Shown here one piece after another: positions 33,993 to 42,630 of a stretch of 64,000 nucleotides of DNA; within the stretch, counting starts at the first letter, position 1; each line of letters opens with the position of its first letter. The stretch comes from Pantoea nemavictus (GTDB lineage: Bacteria; Pseudomonadota; Gammaproteobacteria; Enterobacterales; Enterobacteriaceae). The notes under the pieces were generated by a model. That model searched no databases and was not told the origin of the DNA. It worked only from the letters and a program-made list of their open reading frames with translations. Both the position numbers and the translations under genes were made by a program. The stretch spans positions 186,001 through 250,000 of the forward strand of contig NZ_JBBGZW010000001.1 in assembly GCF_037479095.1 (NCBI RefSeq), read 5' to 3'.

Positions 33993-36106
33993 TGCGCGCA
34001 TCACTGCAACATCTCTTAACCCATCGATTACTGTGGAGCCTGATTGGCGTCACCGCGCTCAGCTGCGTGCTGTGGATGCTCGGCCCGCTGTGGAGCTGGG
34101 GCGATACGCGGCCGCTCGAGCCGGTATTGCCGCGTCAGCTGGTGGTGGGTCTGCTGTTCTTGCTGTGGCTGCTGTTCCAGTTTATTCCGGCGCTGTGGCG
34201 CGGCTGGTTCAACAGCAAACTGCTTAATCGCTTGCAGCAGATGAGCCAGGAAGAGTTATCCGATCGTCAGGCTACCGAAACGCTGCTGGCGCAGCGCTTC
34301 AGCGAAGCAGCACTGCGCCTCAAGCGCACGCAATTTGGTCGTCGTCATCAGAAGAGCTGGCTGGCACGCTTTCAGAGTCACTACCTTTATCAGTTGCCGT
34401 GGTACGTGATGATTGGCGCACCGGGTGCCGGTAAAACCACGGCGCTGCTCAACGCCGGATTAGAGTTCCCGCTGACTGACAGCCTCGGCAAAGCGGCCAT
34501 CCGCGGCGTCGGCGGTACGCGACATTGCGACTGGTGGTTTACCGACAGCGCGGTGCTGATCGACACCGCTGGCCGTTACGCCTTGCAGGAGAGTCAGCGC
34601 GCGCGCGACGGCGCTGAATGGCAAAGCTTTATCAACCTGCTGAAACGCTATCGCACTCGCCAGCCAATCAACGGTGTGATCATGACTATCAGCGTCTCCG
34701 ATCTGCTCACAGATTCGGCGGAGGCGCGCCATGCGCAGGCCAGCGCGCTGCGTGAGCGCATGGCGGAACTGCATCAGCACACCGGCATCCATTTCCCGGT
34801 TTACGTGATGGTAACCAAAACCGATCTGCTGAAAGGTTTTATGAGCTTTTACGGCAGCCAGAGCAAGCCGCAGCGCGATGCCATCTGGGGCTTTACCTTT
34901 CCGTGGGAACCGGGCAAACCGCATAAAGATGATTGGCACCGCAGCTTTAGCCAGCAATATCAGCACTTAGAGCAGCGTTTGCAGCAGCAGTTGGCCAACG
35001 TGATGGCCAGCGAACGCGATTTGACGCAGCGCGCCGACAGCTTCCTGTTCCCGCAGGAGTTCAGCTCGCTGCGTCCGCTGCTGAATGAGTATCTCGACGT
35101 GGTGTTCTCCAGCCATCAGGAGCCAATTGCCTGGTCGGCGCGCGGTCTGTTCTTTACCAGCGGCACCCAGGAAGGTTTGCCGTTTGACCGCATCATGGGT
35201 GAGCTGAACCGCAAATTGCAGCTGCCGCATACTGGTGAAAGCAGCCTGGCAGCCTGGGATAGCGTCAATCGCAGCAGCCCGATTCCCGGCAATAAAGGCC
35301 AGAGTTTCTTTATCCGTGATTTGCTGAGTGACCTGGTGTTTCGCGAAAGCGGTTTAGCAGGCAGCAATCGCCACTGGGAATACCGTAACCGCCTGTTCCA
35401 CTGGATTGGCTATGGCGTGCTCACCGGCGCCCTGCTGCTACTCTCCTGTTTGTGGCTCACCAGCTACGTACAGAATCAGCGTTATCTGGATCAGGTAGCT
35501 GAGCGCATTGCGCCGATCACCGTGCAAAGTCAGCAGGTGATTCATCAGCCCGCCGATAATATTTTTGATCTGCTACCCTTCTTAAATAACCTGGTAAAAC
35601 TGCCGTTGTCTGAGCGTTTTTCCCTCGACAATCCACCGCTTACCATGCGCGTGGGTTTGTATCGTGGTACCCAGGTAAGCGATGCGGCGTGGGCGCTTTA
35701 TCAAAATGCGCTTAAGTCTCTCCTGTTGCCACGCGTGGCCCAGCAGATCACTAATTTGCTGCGTGACGATCCGGGCAACGATAACGAATATAGTCGCAAT
35801 GCGCTGCGTGCCTATCAGATGCTGTATCAGCCGCGCAATTATGACGGCGAGTTTCTGCGTGGCTGGCTGATGCAAAACCTGCAGCGTACGCTGCCCAGTG
35901 ATGTCAGCGCGCGTGATTTGCAGCAGCTCGACTGGCATCTTAGCCAGCTGCTGGATCAGCAGATTCAATCTTCGCCGTATGCACGTGATAATGCATTAAT
36001 GATGCGCAAGCTTGCGGAGAATCTGAAAAATGCCGGTGAAAGTAGCAATACGCTGGCGATTGCGCCGCATGCCGCTGCGCAGCGATTGACCAGACACAGT
36101 GAGTAA
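33989..36106 (+). CDS. tssM: T6SS protein TssM (IcmF), lacking most of the periplasmic region
   Basis: TssM spans the periplasm and links the inner-membrane platform to TssJ. The product has two N-terminal helices (about 13-33 and 50-70), a P-loop GAPGAGKT at 143-150 with DTAGRY near 190, and a third helix near 475-495. The periplasmic part ends at residue 705, whereas TssM proteins usually run to about 1100-1200, so the IcmF-related and C-terminal TssJ-binding regions are largely missing. The frame ends cleanly 13 bases before tagF, with no frameshift remnant seen. It looks like a deletion product, or a reduced protein kept for another purpose. Walker A is intact. Confidence 0.88.
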   Translation: MMRASLQHLLTHRLLWSLIGVTALSCVLWMLGPLWSWGDTRPLEPVLPRQLVVGLLFLLWLLFQFIPALWRGWFNSKLLNRLQQMSQEELSDRQATETLLAQRFSEAALRLKRTQFGRRHQKSWLARFQSHYLYQLPWYVMIGAPGAGKTTALLNAGLEFPLTDSLGKAAIRGVGGTRHCDWWFTDSAVLIDTAGRYALQESQRARDGAEWQSFINLLKRYRTRQPINGVIMTISVSDLLTDSAEARHAQASALRERMAELHQHTGIHFPVYVMVTKTDLLKGFMSFYGSQSKPQRDAIWGFTFPWEPGKPHKDDWHRSFSQQYQHLEQRLQQQLANVMASERDLTQRADSFLFPQEFSSLRPLLNEYLDVVFSSHQEPIAWSARGLFFTSGTQEGLPFDRIMGELNRKLQLPHTGESSLAAWDSVNRSSPIPGNKGQSFFIRDLLSDLVFRESGLAGSNRHWEYRNRLFHWIGYGVLTGALLLLSCLWLTSYVQNQRYLDQVAERIAPITVQSQQVIHQPADNIFDLLPFLNNLVKLPLSERFSLDNPPLTMRVGLYRGTQVSDAAWALYQNALKSLLLPRVAQQITNLLRDDPGNDNEYSRNALRAYQMLYQPRNYDGEFLRGWLMQNLQRTLPSDVSARDLQQLDWHLSQLLDQQIQSSPYARDNALMMRKLAENLKNAGESSNTLAIAPHAAAQRLTRHSE

Positions 36107-36119
36107 TGGTGAGGTAACG

Positions 36120-36818
36120 ATGCCGACACACACTGCGCCGGGCTGGTACGGTAAGTTACCGGCTACCGGCGATTTTTTGCGCCAGCGTCTGAGCGAACAT
36201 ACCGTGACGCCGTGGAGCCACTGGTTTCAACAAGGATTGATGCACTGGCATCAGCAGCCGGGTGCCAGCACCGCGCAGTTTTTGCAGGCGCCGGTGTGGA
36301 ATTTTGTGTTACCGCTTTCGCCGTTGCGCCAGCAGGTGCAGATGGGCTGTCTGCTGCCCTCGAGCGATCGCGTGGGCCGTGCCTGGCCGCTGCTGGCGCT
36401 GCGTAGTTTTCCACTGAGCCACTGGCACAGTGCGCAGCTGGCGATGTCCGGCGACTGGTTTCAGGAGCTTGGCGCGCTGCTGCTGCACGCGGTACGCGAT
36501 CGGCTCAACCCCGATGCGCTGGAGCAGCAAATGCAGCATTTGTCGCCGCTGATGGTGCCGGATACCCAGCGCAGCGACATTATGGACGTGATTGGTTTTG
36601 AGGATTTGCCCTGCACGCTAAGCTGGCGTGAAGTGGCCGACAGGTTCGATCCGCAGCAGCACATCAGCTACTGGTGGAGTAATCGCAGTGACGGTTTTAG
36701 CCATGCCACGCATAAGCACAGTGGCCCGCTTACTGCGCAACTGTTTACGTTATTGTTTAACCCGGCGTCTGGTGCACAGCCGGGCCGCAACGGCCTCTAT
36801 CCACCGATGTTTGAATAG
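36120..36818 (+). CDS. tagF: T6SS-associated protein TagF (ImpM)
   Basis: TagF is a cytoplasmic post-translational regulator that represses T6SS assembly in Pseudomonas aeruginosa by sequestering Fha. The 232-residue product has the family start PGWYGKLPATGDFLRQRL, then WNFVLPLSP and GCLLPSSDRVGRAWPLLAL, and ends near the LFNPASG segment. GAGGT precedes the ATG at 36120; the frame stays open seven codons upstream but overlaps nothing conserved. It lies between tssM and the FHA gene, so the threonine phosphorylation regulators are grouped. Confidence 0.9.
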   Translation: MPTHTAPGWYGKLPATGDFLRQRLSEHTVTPWSHWFQQGLMHWHQQPGASTAQFLQAPVWNFVLPLSPLRQQVQMGCLLPSSDRVGRAWPLLALRSFPLSHWHSAQLAMSGDWFQELGALLLHAVRDRLNPDALEQQMQHLSPLMVPDTQRSDIMDVIGFEDLPCTLSWREVADRFDPQQHISYWWSNRSDGFSHATHKHSGPLTAQLFTLLFNPASGAQPGRNGLYPPMFE

Positions 36819-36851
36819 GCCGCAGCGTTTGCCTTGTTAACGGGAAGACTC

Positions 36852-37964
36852 ATGCAATTTACCATTGTGCAGTGCAATACGGATGTGCCGGCAAAAACGG
36901 TTGATTTTAAACCGCCCGGCGGCACCATCGGCCGCAGTCAGGATAACGATCTGGTACTGCCCGACGAATCGCGTGCGATATCGCGTCTGCAGGCGCTGGT
37001 ACACCTTTCGCCGGAAGGCGAGTGCCGTTTAACCAATCAAGGCAGCGTCACCTCGGTGGTGCTGAATGGCGTCGCGCTGCAACGCGGCTCGCAAGTGGCG
37101 TTGCAAGATGGTGATACGCTACAAATTGGTGAGTACGGGCTTGAGGTGCGCGATCCCAATAACCTCAACGCGAGTCGGGGCGATCCGCTGGCTTTTTTTG
37201 CCGACAACACTGACGATCCGCTTGGCATGTTGCAGCAGCCGGAGGCCATCCCCGAACCTGTCGCCCGCGCTGAGCGCCGCAACGATCCGCGTCTGGCTAT
37301 CGACCCGCAAAGCGATGCGCCGACGTTACCGAACGTGTTACCTGGTGCCAGCCAGGACAAGCTGATCGCCGCGCTGCTGGAAGGCATGGGGCTGAACAAC
37401 GGCCAGCAAACCGCCATCACCGAAGAGCAGATGCGCGTGACCGGCCGCATGCTAAGTCTGTTCTCGCAAGGCACCGTCGCCCTGCTCTCCTCGCGCTCGA
37501 TTCTGAAGCGCGGCGTGAAAGCCGACATGACGATGATCCTTAATGAAGCCAATAACCCGTTTAAAATTCTGCCATCGGGCAAAACCGTGCTGATGCAGAT
37601 GTATCAAAGCCAGATGCCCGGCTTTATGCCGCCGGAACCGGCGGTGCGTGATGCGCTGGTGGATTTACAGGCGCATCAGCTTGGCATGATTGCCGGTATC
37701 CGCGCCATTATCGCCGCGATGTTGCAATCGTTTAGCCCGCAGCGCCTTGAAGAGGAGGCGCGTAAAGATGGCGTGTTGCCAAAGCTTGGGTTCAGCAGCG
37801 GTCGCAAAGCGGCAATGTGGGATTATTTCTCGCGCCACTATCAGCGCACCGCCGGTGAAATTGAAGATGACTTTCACACGCTGTTCGGCGAAGCCTTCCT
37901 GCATGCCTATGATATGGAAGTGAATCAATACAAAGATTCTCAGACGCGGACCGAAGACGCATGA
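36852..37964 (+). CDS. tagH: T6SS-associated FHA-domain protein TagH/Fha
   Basis: The FHA protein is the phosphothreonine-reading scaffold of the T6SS threonine phosphorylation pathway, normally phosphorylated by PpkA and reset by PppA. The 370-residue product has an N-terminal FHA domain (GGTIGRSQDNDLVLPD and ISRLQALV, residues 25 to 60). It has a C-terminal T6SS FHA domain (MLSLFSQGTVALLSSRSILKRGVK-type residues near 200 and a helical end GEIEDDFHTLFGEAFLHAYD). In the FHA core a glutamine replaces the common histidine (S-R-L-Q). It overlaps the phosphatase gene by four bases. Confidence 0.9.
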   Translation: MQFTIVQCNTDVPAKTVDFKPPGGTIGRSQDNDLVLPDESRAISRLQALVHLSPEGECRLTNQGSVTSVVLNGVALQRGSQVALQDGDTLQIGEYGLEVRDPNNLNASRGDPLAFFADNTDDPLGMLQQPEAIPEPVARAERRNDPRLAIDPQSDAPTLPNVLPGASQDKLIAALLEGMGLNNGQQTAITEEQMRVTGRMLSLFSQGTVALLSSRSILKRGVKADMTMILNEANNPFKILPSGKTVLMQMYQSQMPGFMPPEPAVRDALVDLQAHQLGMIAGIRAIIAAMLQSFSPQRLEEEARKDGVLPKLGFSSGRKAAMWDYFSRHYQRTAGEIEDDFHTLFGEAFLHAYDMEVNQYKDSQTRTEDA

Positions 37965-38737
37965 AGATGATGTTTGCCAGCCGCTGCCAGCAAGGTATGC
38001 GCGACGAAAATCAGGACCGCACCGGCGCCGAACTGGACGATCACAAAGCCTGTTTCCTGGTGTGTGATGGCGTTGCCGGTCTGCCTGGCGGTGATATCGC
38101 CGCTCAGCTGGTGCGCGATACCTTACTGACGCAGTTACAGCACAGCGAGACCTTTACCCCGGAAAGCACGCGCGCCGCCATCGAACACTGCCAGCAGGTG
38201 CTGATTGAGGCACAGGGAAAAAATCCGAATTTTTCACGCATGAGCACCACCCTCGCCGCGCTGTTTATCGACCGCGAAAAACAGCGCGCATGGTGGGCGC
38301 ACGCCGGGGATAGCCGGGTTTATCACTTCCGTCATGGGGTGCTGAATCAGGTGACGCGTGACCACAGTCTGGCCCAGCAGTTACGTGAGGCGGGCTATGA
38401 AAATACCGGCATTAACAGTAATTTACTCTATAATGCGCTCGGTGTTGAGCCTGCACGCCCCGCCACGTTTAGTGAGGTTATTTCACTCACCGATGGCGAC
38501 GCGTTTCTCGTCTGCAGCGACGGATTCTGGCTCAATCTCACCACCCACGAAATGGAACTGGCACTGCGCATGGTAAATGCCTGCGAAGAGTGGCTGACTT
38601 TGATGGAACAAGCCGTTAACCGCAGTGTGAAAAGCGACAATCTCAGCGCTCTGGCAGTCTGGATTGGCGAACCGCAGGAAGCGACGCTGCTTTACTCCCA
38701 GGCTGATGCGGCACGTTTTCTGCCGTCACGTTATTGA
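37961..38737 (+). CDS. pppA: PP2C-type protein phosphatase (PppA)
   Basis: The 258-residue product is a manganese-dependent PP2C Ser/Thr phosphatase that would remove phosphate from Fha and oppose PpkA. Metal and catalytic motifs are visible: RDENQDR near residue 15, FLVCDGVAGLPGG near 33, MSTTLAALF near 90, WAHAGDSRVYHFR near 108, LVCSDGFW near 182 and KSDNLSALAV near 222. It overlaps tagH by ATGA, and the next gene starts 13 bases later. Length matches T6SS phosphatases. Confidence 0.92.
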   Translation: MKMMFASRCQQGMRDENQDRTGAELDDHKACFLVCDGVAGLPGGDIAAQLVRDTLLTQLQHSETFTPESTRAAIEHCQQVLIEAQGKNPNFSRMSTTLAALFIDREKQRAWWAHAGDSRVYHFRHGVLNQVTRDHSLAQQLREAGYENTGINSNLLYNALGVEPARPATFSEVISLTDGDAFLVCSDGFWLNLTTHEMELALRMVNACEEWLTLMEQAVNRSVKSDNLSALAVWIGEPQEATLLYSQADAARFLPSRY

Positions 38738-38750
38738 TCCAAGGATTCTT

Positions 38751-39701
38751 ATGAAAGTGTGGTTGACGGGCTTCGCAACCCTGTTGCTGGCCTTAAATGC
38801 GCAGGCAGAAGATTATCGCGTGGTGTATTCCCCGAGCCTGTCATTGGAAGTCTATATCGATGACGTGGCCAGTAAGGCGCCCAATGACTGGTGTAAAGAG
38901 ACGCTGCCGCTGCGCATCGTTTCCGGCAAAAGTACCGACTCCAGCATTTTAACCAGCTTCCTGCCGCGCGTCGGTACGCTGCTGGCAAATCAGTGCGGTT
39001 TGCTGGATGAGCTGCCGTGGCAGATGACCAACAAAGAGGGCAGCGTGCTGGCAAACGGCAGCGCGGCCAAACTGCAGAACTGGCGGCCGATCGTGTTAAA
39101 CGATGCCACCGTCAGCGCCACCAGTACTAATGCGGCGCCACTCGATTTGTCTCGCCCGGCGGATAGCACACCGCTGCAGCATTTTGCGCTGCCCGGCGGC
39201 TGCCACTTCCGTACCTGGTGGGACGATAAAGGCGAATCGCTATTTATTCCGGATAATCCACAACAGCACTGCTCTACGGAAGGCTGGCTGGAAGGCCCAA
39301 GCGACATGACGCTGATGAGCGCAGGCAAAGCGCACAAAGTGGCGCTCAACTTCTATCAGGGCTATCCCATTGCTGACCTGAAAATGAGCGGTCCGCCGCT
39401 GGAAGTGGTTTCGATCAATAACCAGCGCATGATTGTTACGCGTCCGGATGCCGATGATAGCTGGCTGGTGCTGCCCTTTGATGCCCAACAACATGTGTGG
39501 CGCTTTAGCGGCACGCTATTAGTGAAGATGGACAAAACCGCTGACCAGGATAACGATGTTCTGAAGAAGCGGGTTGAAACATTACGCGGCGTTTGGTCGC
39601 CGCAGTTTATGCCACAGCAAAAAGTGACTGTGTTACTGATTGACACCCTGCATGCGGATCTCGCCGATCCGGCGATTGGTGCCTGGCGTAACATTAATTA
39701 A
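38751..39701 (+). CDS. Exported protein of unknown function in the T6SS locus
   Basis: The 316-residue product has a clear Sec signal peptide (VWLTGFATLLLALNAQA) and no further membrane segment, so it should be periplasmic. Three cysteines (WCKE, NQCGLL, GGCHF) and a fourth in QHCSTEG suggest disulfides. I do not recognise a domain. It stands between the phosphatase and the kinase, with AAGGA before the ATG, and is probably co-transcribed. It could be a sensor partner for the kinase's periplasmic domain, by analogy to TagQRST in Pseudomonas, but no homology to those proteins is visible. Confidence 0.75.
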   Translation: MKVWLTGFATLLLALNAQAEDYRVVYSPSLSLEVYIDDVASKAPNDWCKETLPLRIVSGKSTDSSILTSFLPRVGTLLANQCGLLDELPWQMTNKEGSVLANGSAAKLQNWRPIVLNDATVSATSTNAAPLDLSRPADSTPLQHFALPGGCHFRTWWDDKGESLFIPDNPQQHCSTEGWLEGPSDMTLMSAGKAHKVALNFYQGYPIADLKMSGPPLEVVSINNQRMIVTRPDADDSWLVLPFDAQQHVWRFSGTLLVKMDKTADQDNDVLKKRVETLRGVWSPQFMPQQKVTVLLIDTLHADLADPAIGAWRNIN

Positions 39702-39767
39702 TTAGCGGTCGTTGCCTGCCGTCAATCGTATGACGGGGCGCTTCAGGACGTGTTCAGAGAGTTCACT

Positions 39768-41183
39768 ATGTCGGCAAACGAAAACCATACACCTAACGCC
39801 CTTCCTGCGGGCTACCGGTTTAATGAATTTGAAATCAAGGAAGTGATTGGCGGCGGCGGCTTTGGCATTGTTTACCGTGCCTGGGATCATCAGCTGGAGC
39901 GCACTATCGCCATCAAAGAGTACATGCCGGTGTCGCTGGCGGTACGCGCGGCGGATATGTCGCTGGAACTGCGCGGTGAGCGTTTCCATAAGTTATTTAC
40001 CGCAGGACGCAACAGCTTTATTCAGGAGGCGCGCCTGCTGGCGCGCTTCAATCATCCCGGCTTGCTGCACGTATTGCGCTTCTGGGAAGAGAACGGTACC
40101 GCTTATATGGGCACCCTCTATTACAGCGGCATGACGTTGAAAGAGTGGCAGATCACCAGTCCGGACAGCATTGATGAAAGCTGGATCCGTCGTCTGCTGC
40201 CGCCGCTGTTTGGGGCGATTGATACCATCCATACCGCCGGTTATCTGCACCGTGATATCTCGCTGGATAACATCCAGATTCAGGAAAACCAGCTGCCGGT
40301 GCTGCTCGACTTCGGTTCGGCGCGCAAAGAGATTGGCAACCTTTCCGACGAAACTGAGATCATGCTGAAGCCCGGCTTTGCCCCGATTGAACAATACAGT
40401 GAAGAAGGCGAAATCGAGCAAGGTCCGTGGACCGATATTTATGCCCTCGGTGCGGTGCTGCACAATCTGATCACCGGTCATGCGCCGCCGGTCAGCGTGG
40501 TGCGCTGTATCGAAGATAACTATCAACCGCTGGTAGAGCGCCAGCCGGAAGGCTATTCGCTGCCGTTGCTGCACGCCATTGACTGCGCGTTAGCGATGAA
40601 ACCCGAGGATCGTCCGCAAAGCATTGATGCCTTTGCCAGTTTGATCGACCTGCCGGTCAGCGATGTCGAAGCGCTCTCGACGACTTTACCGACGGTGGCT
40701 GAGCCTCCTGCGCCAGCAGAGCCGGTCATGGTCACAACGGAACCGCAGGTTTTGGCGGTGAATCACGCTGCAGCAGCCGTTGAGCCCTTAACCCCGCGCA
40801 ACGTGCGCCGCTTATCGCCTGGATTAGTGGCAGCCGCCGCGATTGCCATTCTGGCGGTGGTGGTGGTGGTATGGAAAGCGAATCGTCACAGCGAAGCGCC
40901 GCCCGTCGCGGCTACCACCGCTCCGGCAGCGCCTGCTGCGCAAGTCAGTAGTGCGGTGAGCAGTTCGCCCACGGTGGCAACGGTTTATCTGCGCTTGCAG
41001 GCGGGCGAGAATGTGATGCTGAATGGGGAAGCCAAAGATGTGAAACCCTCGAGCAGCGGATTTGCCTCGCTGAATCTGGCTGCCGGTAACTATCGCATCG
41101 AAGTGCGTAACGGCAACCAGGTTTATAGCCAATCACTGACCATCGATCAGCCTGGAACCTGGCTGATCAACCCCGCACAGTAA
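39768..41183 (+). CDS. ppkA: Membrane Ser/Thr kinase (PpkA-like)
   Basis: The 471-residue product is a eukaryotic-type kinase that would phosphorylate the FHA protein. It has the glycine loop GGGGFGIVYRA near residue 29, the lysine in IAIKEYM, the catalytic HRDISLDN near 163 (S replacing the usual K or L), DFGSAR near 181 and GFAPIEQY. One membrane helix follows at about 352-372 (LVAAAAIAILAVVVVVW), then an alanine-rich linker and a C-terminal periplasmic domain of about 70 residues resembling a PEGA-type fold (LNLAAGNYRIEVRNG). I chose ATG 39768 over GTG 39750. It is the last gene of the locus, six bases from convergent chaC. Confidence 0.9.
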   Translation: MSANENHTPNALPAGYRFNEFEIKEVIGGGGFGIVYRAWDHQLERTIAIKEYMPVSLAVRAADMSLELRGERFHKLFTAGRNSFIQEARLLARFNHPGLLHVLRFWEENGTAYMGTLYYSGMTLKEWQITSPDSIDESWIRRLLPPLFGAIDTIHTAGYLHRDISLDNIQIQENQLPVLLDFGSARKEIGNLSDETEIMLKPGFAPIEQYSEEGEIEQGPWTDIYALGAVLHNLITGHAPPVSVVRCIEDNYQPLVERQPEGYSLPLLHAIDCALAMKPEDRPQSIDAFASLIDLPVSDVEALSTTLPTVAEPPAPAEPVMVTTEPQVLAVNHAAAAVEPLTPRNVRRLSPGLVAAAAIAILAVVVVVWKANRHSEAPPVAATTAPAAPAAQVSSAVSSSPTVATVYLRLQAGENVMLNGEAKDVKPSSSGFASLNLAAGNYRIEVRNGNQVYSQSLTIDQPGTWLINPAQ

Positions 41184-41189
41184 TAAGCC

Positions 41190-41858
41190 TTAGCGCGCTG
41201 CGGAACTCTGCAGCGCTCTGACTTCTGCCGCCAGGCGCGTCAGCGCCTCTTCCTGCATACCGCGATTACCCAGCTCCTGCTCCAGCGCATACAGATACTG
41301 TGCGTTGGTGCCCAGCGGGCCACTGGCTTGCGCGATAAGCGGTGCGATGGTGCGGCGGCAGGAGTCGGTTTCATACAGCGGATGACGCGGGTCCATGATG
41401 AACACCAGCGCGGTAACGTTGCGACCATCCTCCAGCTGCAGTTCGCACCAGGTGGGCAGATAGCAGCCGGTGATCATCTCACGCTTCCACAGCAACTCCA
41501 GTTCATCGTGCAGACGCGATTCCGGCAAACGGAACGCCAGCCCGCTGGTTGAGCCGCCCTCTTTCAACGCCAGCATGCGGCCAGGTGCGGTAACGGTGCC
41601 GCGTCCGGCAATCAGACGCAGACAAAAGGCGCGATGCCAGCCTTCTAAACGGCCCGGTGCGACTTCGGCCGCTTCAAAAATCGGATTCCACATCAGCGAA
41701 CCGTAGCCAAAAATCCACACCGGACTTTGGTCAGGGCGACAGGCAAGCGTGGCAGAGAGCGATGCCGCACGCTTTTCGCAACTCCAGAACAGTGCTTCAT
41801 CAATATCGCCAAATGATGTTTTACAATCTGCTTTTAATAAAAATTCCCGCGTTAACAC
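41190..41858 (-). CDS. chaC: Glutathione-specific gamma-glutamylcyclotransferase ChaC
   Basis: ChaC splits glutathione into 5-oxoproline and Cys-Gly in the cytoplasm. The 222-residue product has the substrate loop VWIFGYGSLMWNP near residue 47, the core segments GRLEGWHRAFCL and GRGTVTAPGR, and the glutamate-bearing ELELLWKREM near 120. The length is typical. In E. coli it follows chaB; here the chaB upstream is broken, so chaC expression may depend on a transcript through that remnant. No separate promoter was recognised in the 235 bases between them. Confidence 0.94.
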   Translation of the reverse strand: MLTREFLLKADCKTSFGDIDEALFWSCEKRAASLSATLACRPDQSPVWIFGYGSLMWNPIFEAAEVAPGRLEGWHRAFCLRLIAGRGTVTAPGRMLALKEGGSTSGLAFRLPESRLHDELELLWKREMITGCYLPTWCELQLEDGRNVTALVFIMDPRHPLYETDSCRRTIAPLIAQASGPLGTNAQYLYALEQELGNRGMQEEALTRLAAEVRALQSSAAR

Positions 41859-42093
41859 TGTACCTCCTCTGCTGCACTGACATCTTGCCGGTGTGTTTGC
41901 TGAAAACTGATGTCTACAGGCGACGCGCGTTGCATCGACTTAAGAGAAGACATTAATTCATTTTTAACAAAAATTTCAAGATTGACCCCGATCACAAAAG
42001 GGAAATTCTGTGTAAATAGCATCGGCTGCCTGGCGAGGAACTTGAATGATGAGGGGAAATGGCGCGGCGGGCCGCATTAGCCCGCAGGGGAAA

Positions 42094-42262
42094 TTAATGT
42101 TTAGGGTGCCACTTGTCGTCTTCACCTTTAGCGTACTCTTGCTTGACCGCTGACCAGGCGACTTTATGGGCAACCTCTTCTTTATGGGCAACCTCTTCGC
42201 GCATGGCTCGGCAAGACATGACGCACGCTGTCCGGCAGCTCACGGTTTGCTGAATAAGGCAT
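42094..42262 (-). pseudogene. chaB: chaB pseudogene with internal deletion and frameshift
   Basis: A strong ribosome site (CAGGAGGA) and ATG at 42262 open a frame MPYSANRELPDSVRHVLPSHA, the normal ChaB start. It then runs into a stop after 26 codons. The normal C-terminus, EEVAHKVAWSAVKQEYAKGE, follows in another frame and ends at 42094. By comparison with E. coli ChaB (76 residues), about 27 internal residues are missing and the frame is shifted. An 18-bp tandem duplication (EEVAHK coded twice) lies at the junction. No full ChaB can be made. ChaB has been named as a possible regulator of the ChaA antiporter. Confidence 0.88.
42163..42198. repeat. Perfect 18-bp tandem duplication inside the chaB remnant
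   Basis: TTTATGGGCAACCTCTTC occurs twice in a row (42163-42180 and 42181-42198). It is a multiple of three, so by itself it keeps frame; the shift comes from the adjacent deletion. Confidence 0.95.
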
Positions 42263-42630
42263 AGTTCCTCCTGTTTCAACCCTAAGCGTTAAGCCTGGAA
42301 CATATGCGCTAAAACGCAAACCCACACTTTTACTGGCAACAACGATAAAATAGGGTTAAACCACTATAAAACAGAGTATGAAGGAGAATTAACGGGATGA
42401 ATATCGTTAATAAGTGAGTTTGTCACTATCGCAACATAATGAATATGTGACGTAATCCTGCAATAACTCACTCTTTTGTCGTGTTATGTTTGATAACCGC
42501 TTTTAGTAAAATCGCGTAAAGTCACAGCAGCACAGCTGATGAAAAGTTACACTGCGTTGCGTCAGAAAACTCATTATATTTATCAGGCAATGATTGCCTG
42601 CTTGGTTCTTTTTTCCGGAGAGGATGGTAA
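42263..42630. other. chaA upstream region
   Basis: This 368-base, AT-rich gap separates the divergent chaB remnant and chaA. No gene was recognised. GGAGAGG at 42617-42623 is the likely chaA ribosome site. No known operator could be assigned. Confidence 0.5.

Noticed and set aside
42094..42279. A 61-codon frame ending like ChaB, read as a small gene
   Set aside because: Its first half is out-of-frame chaB sequence and the true chaB start lies in another frame, so it is a pseudogene.
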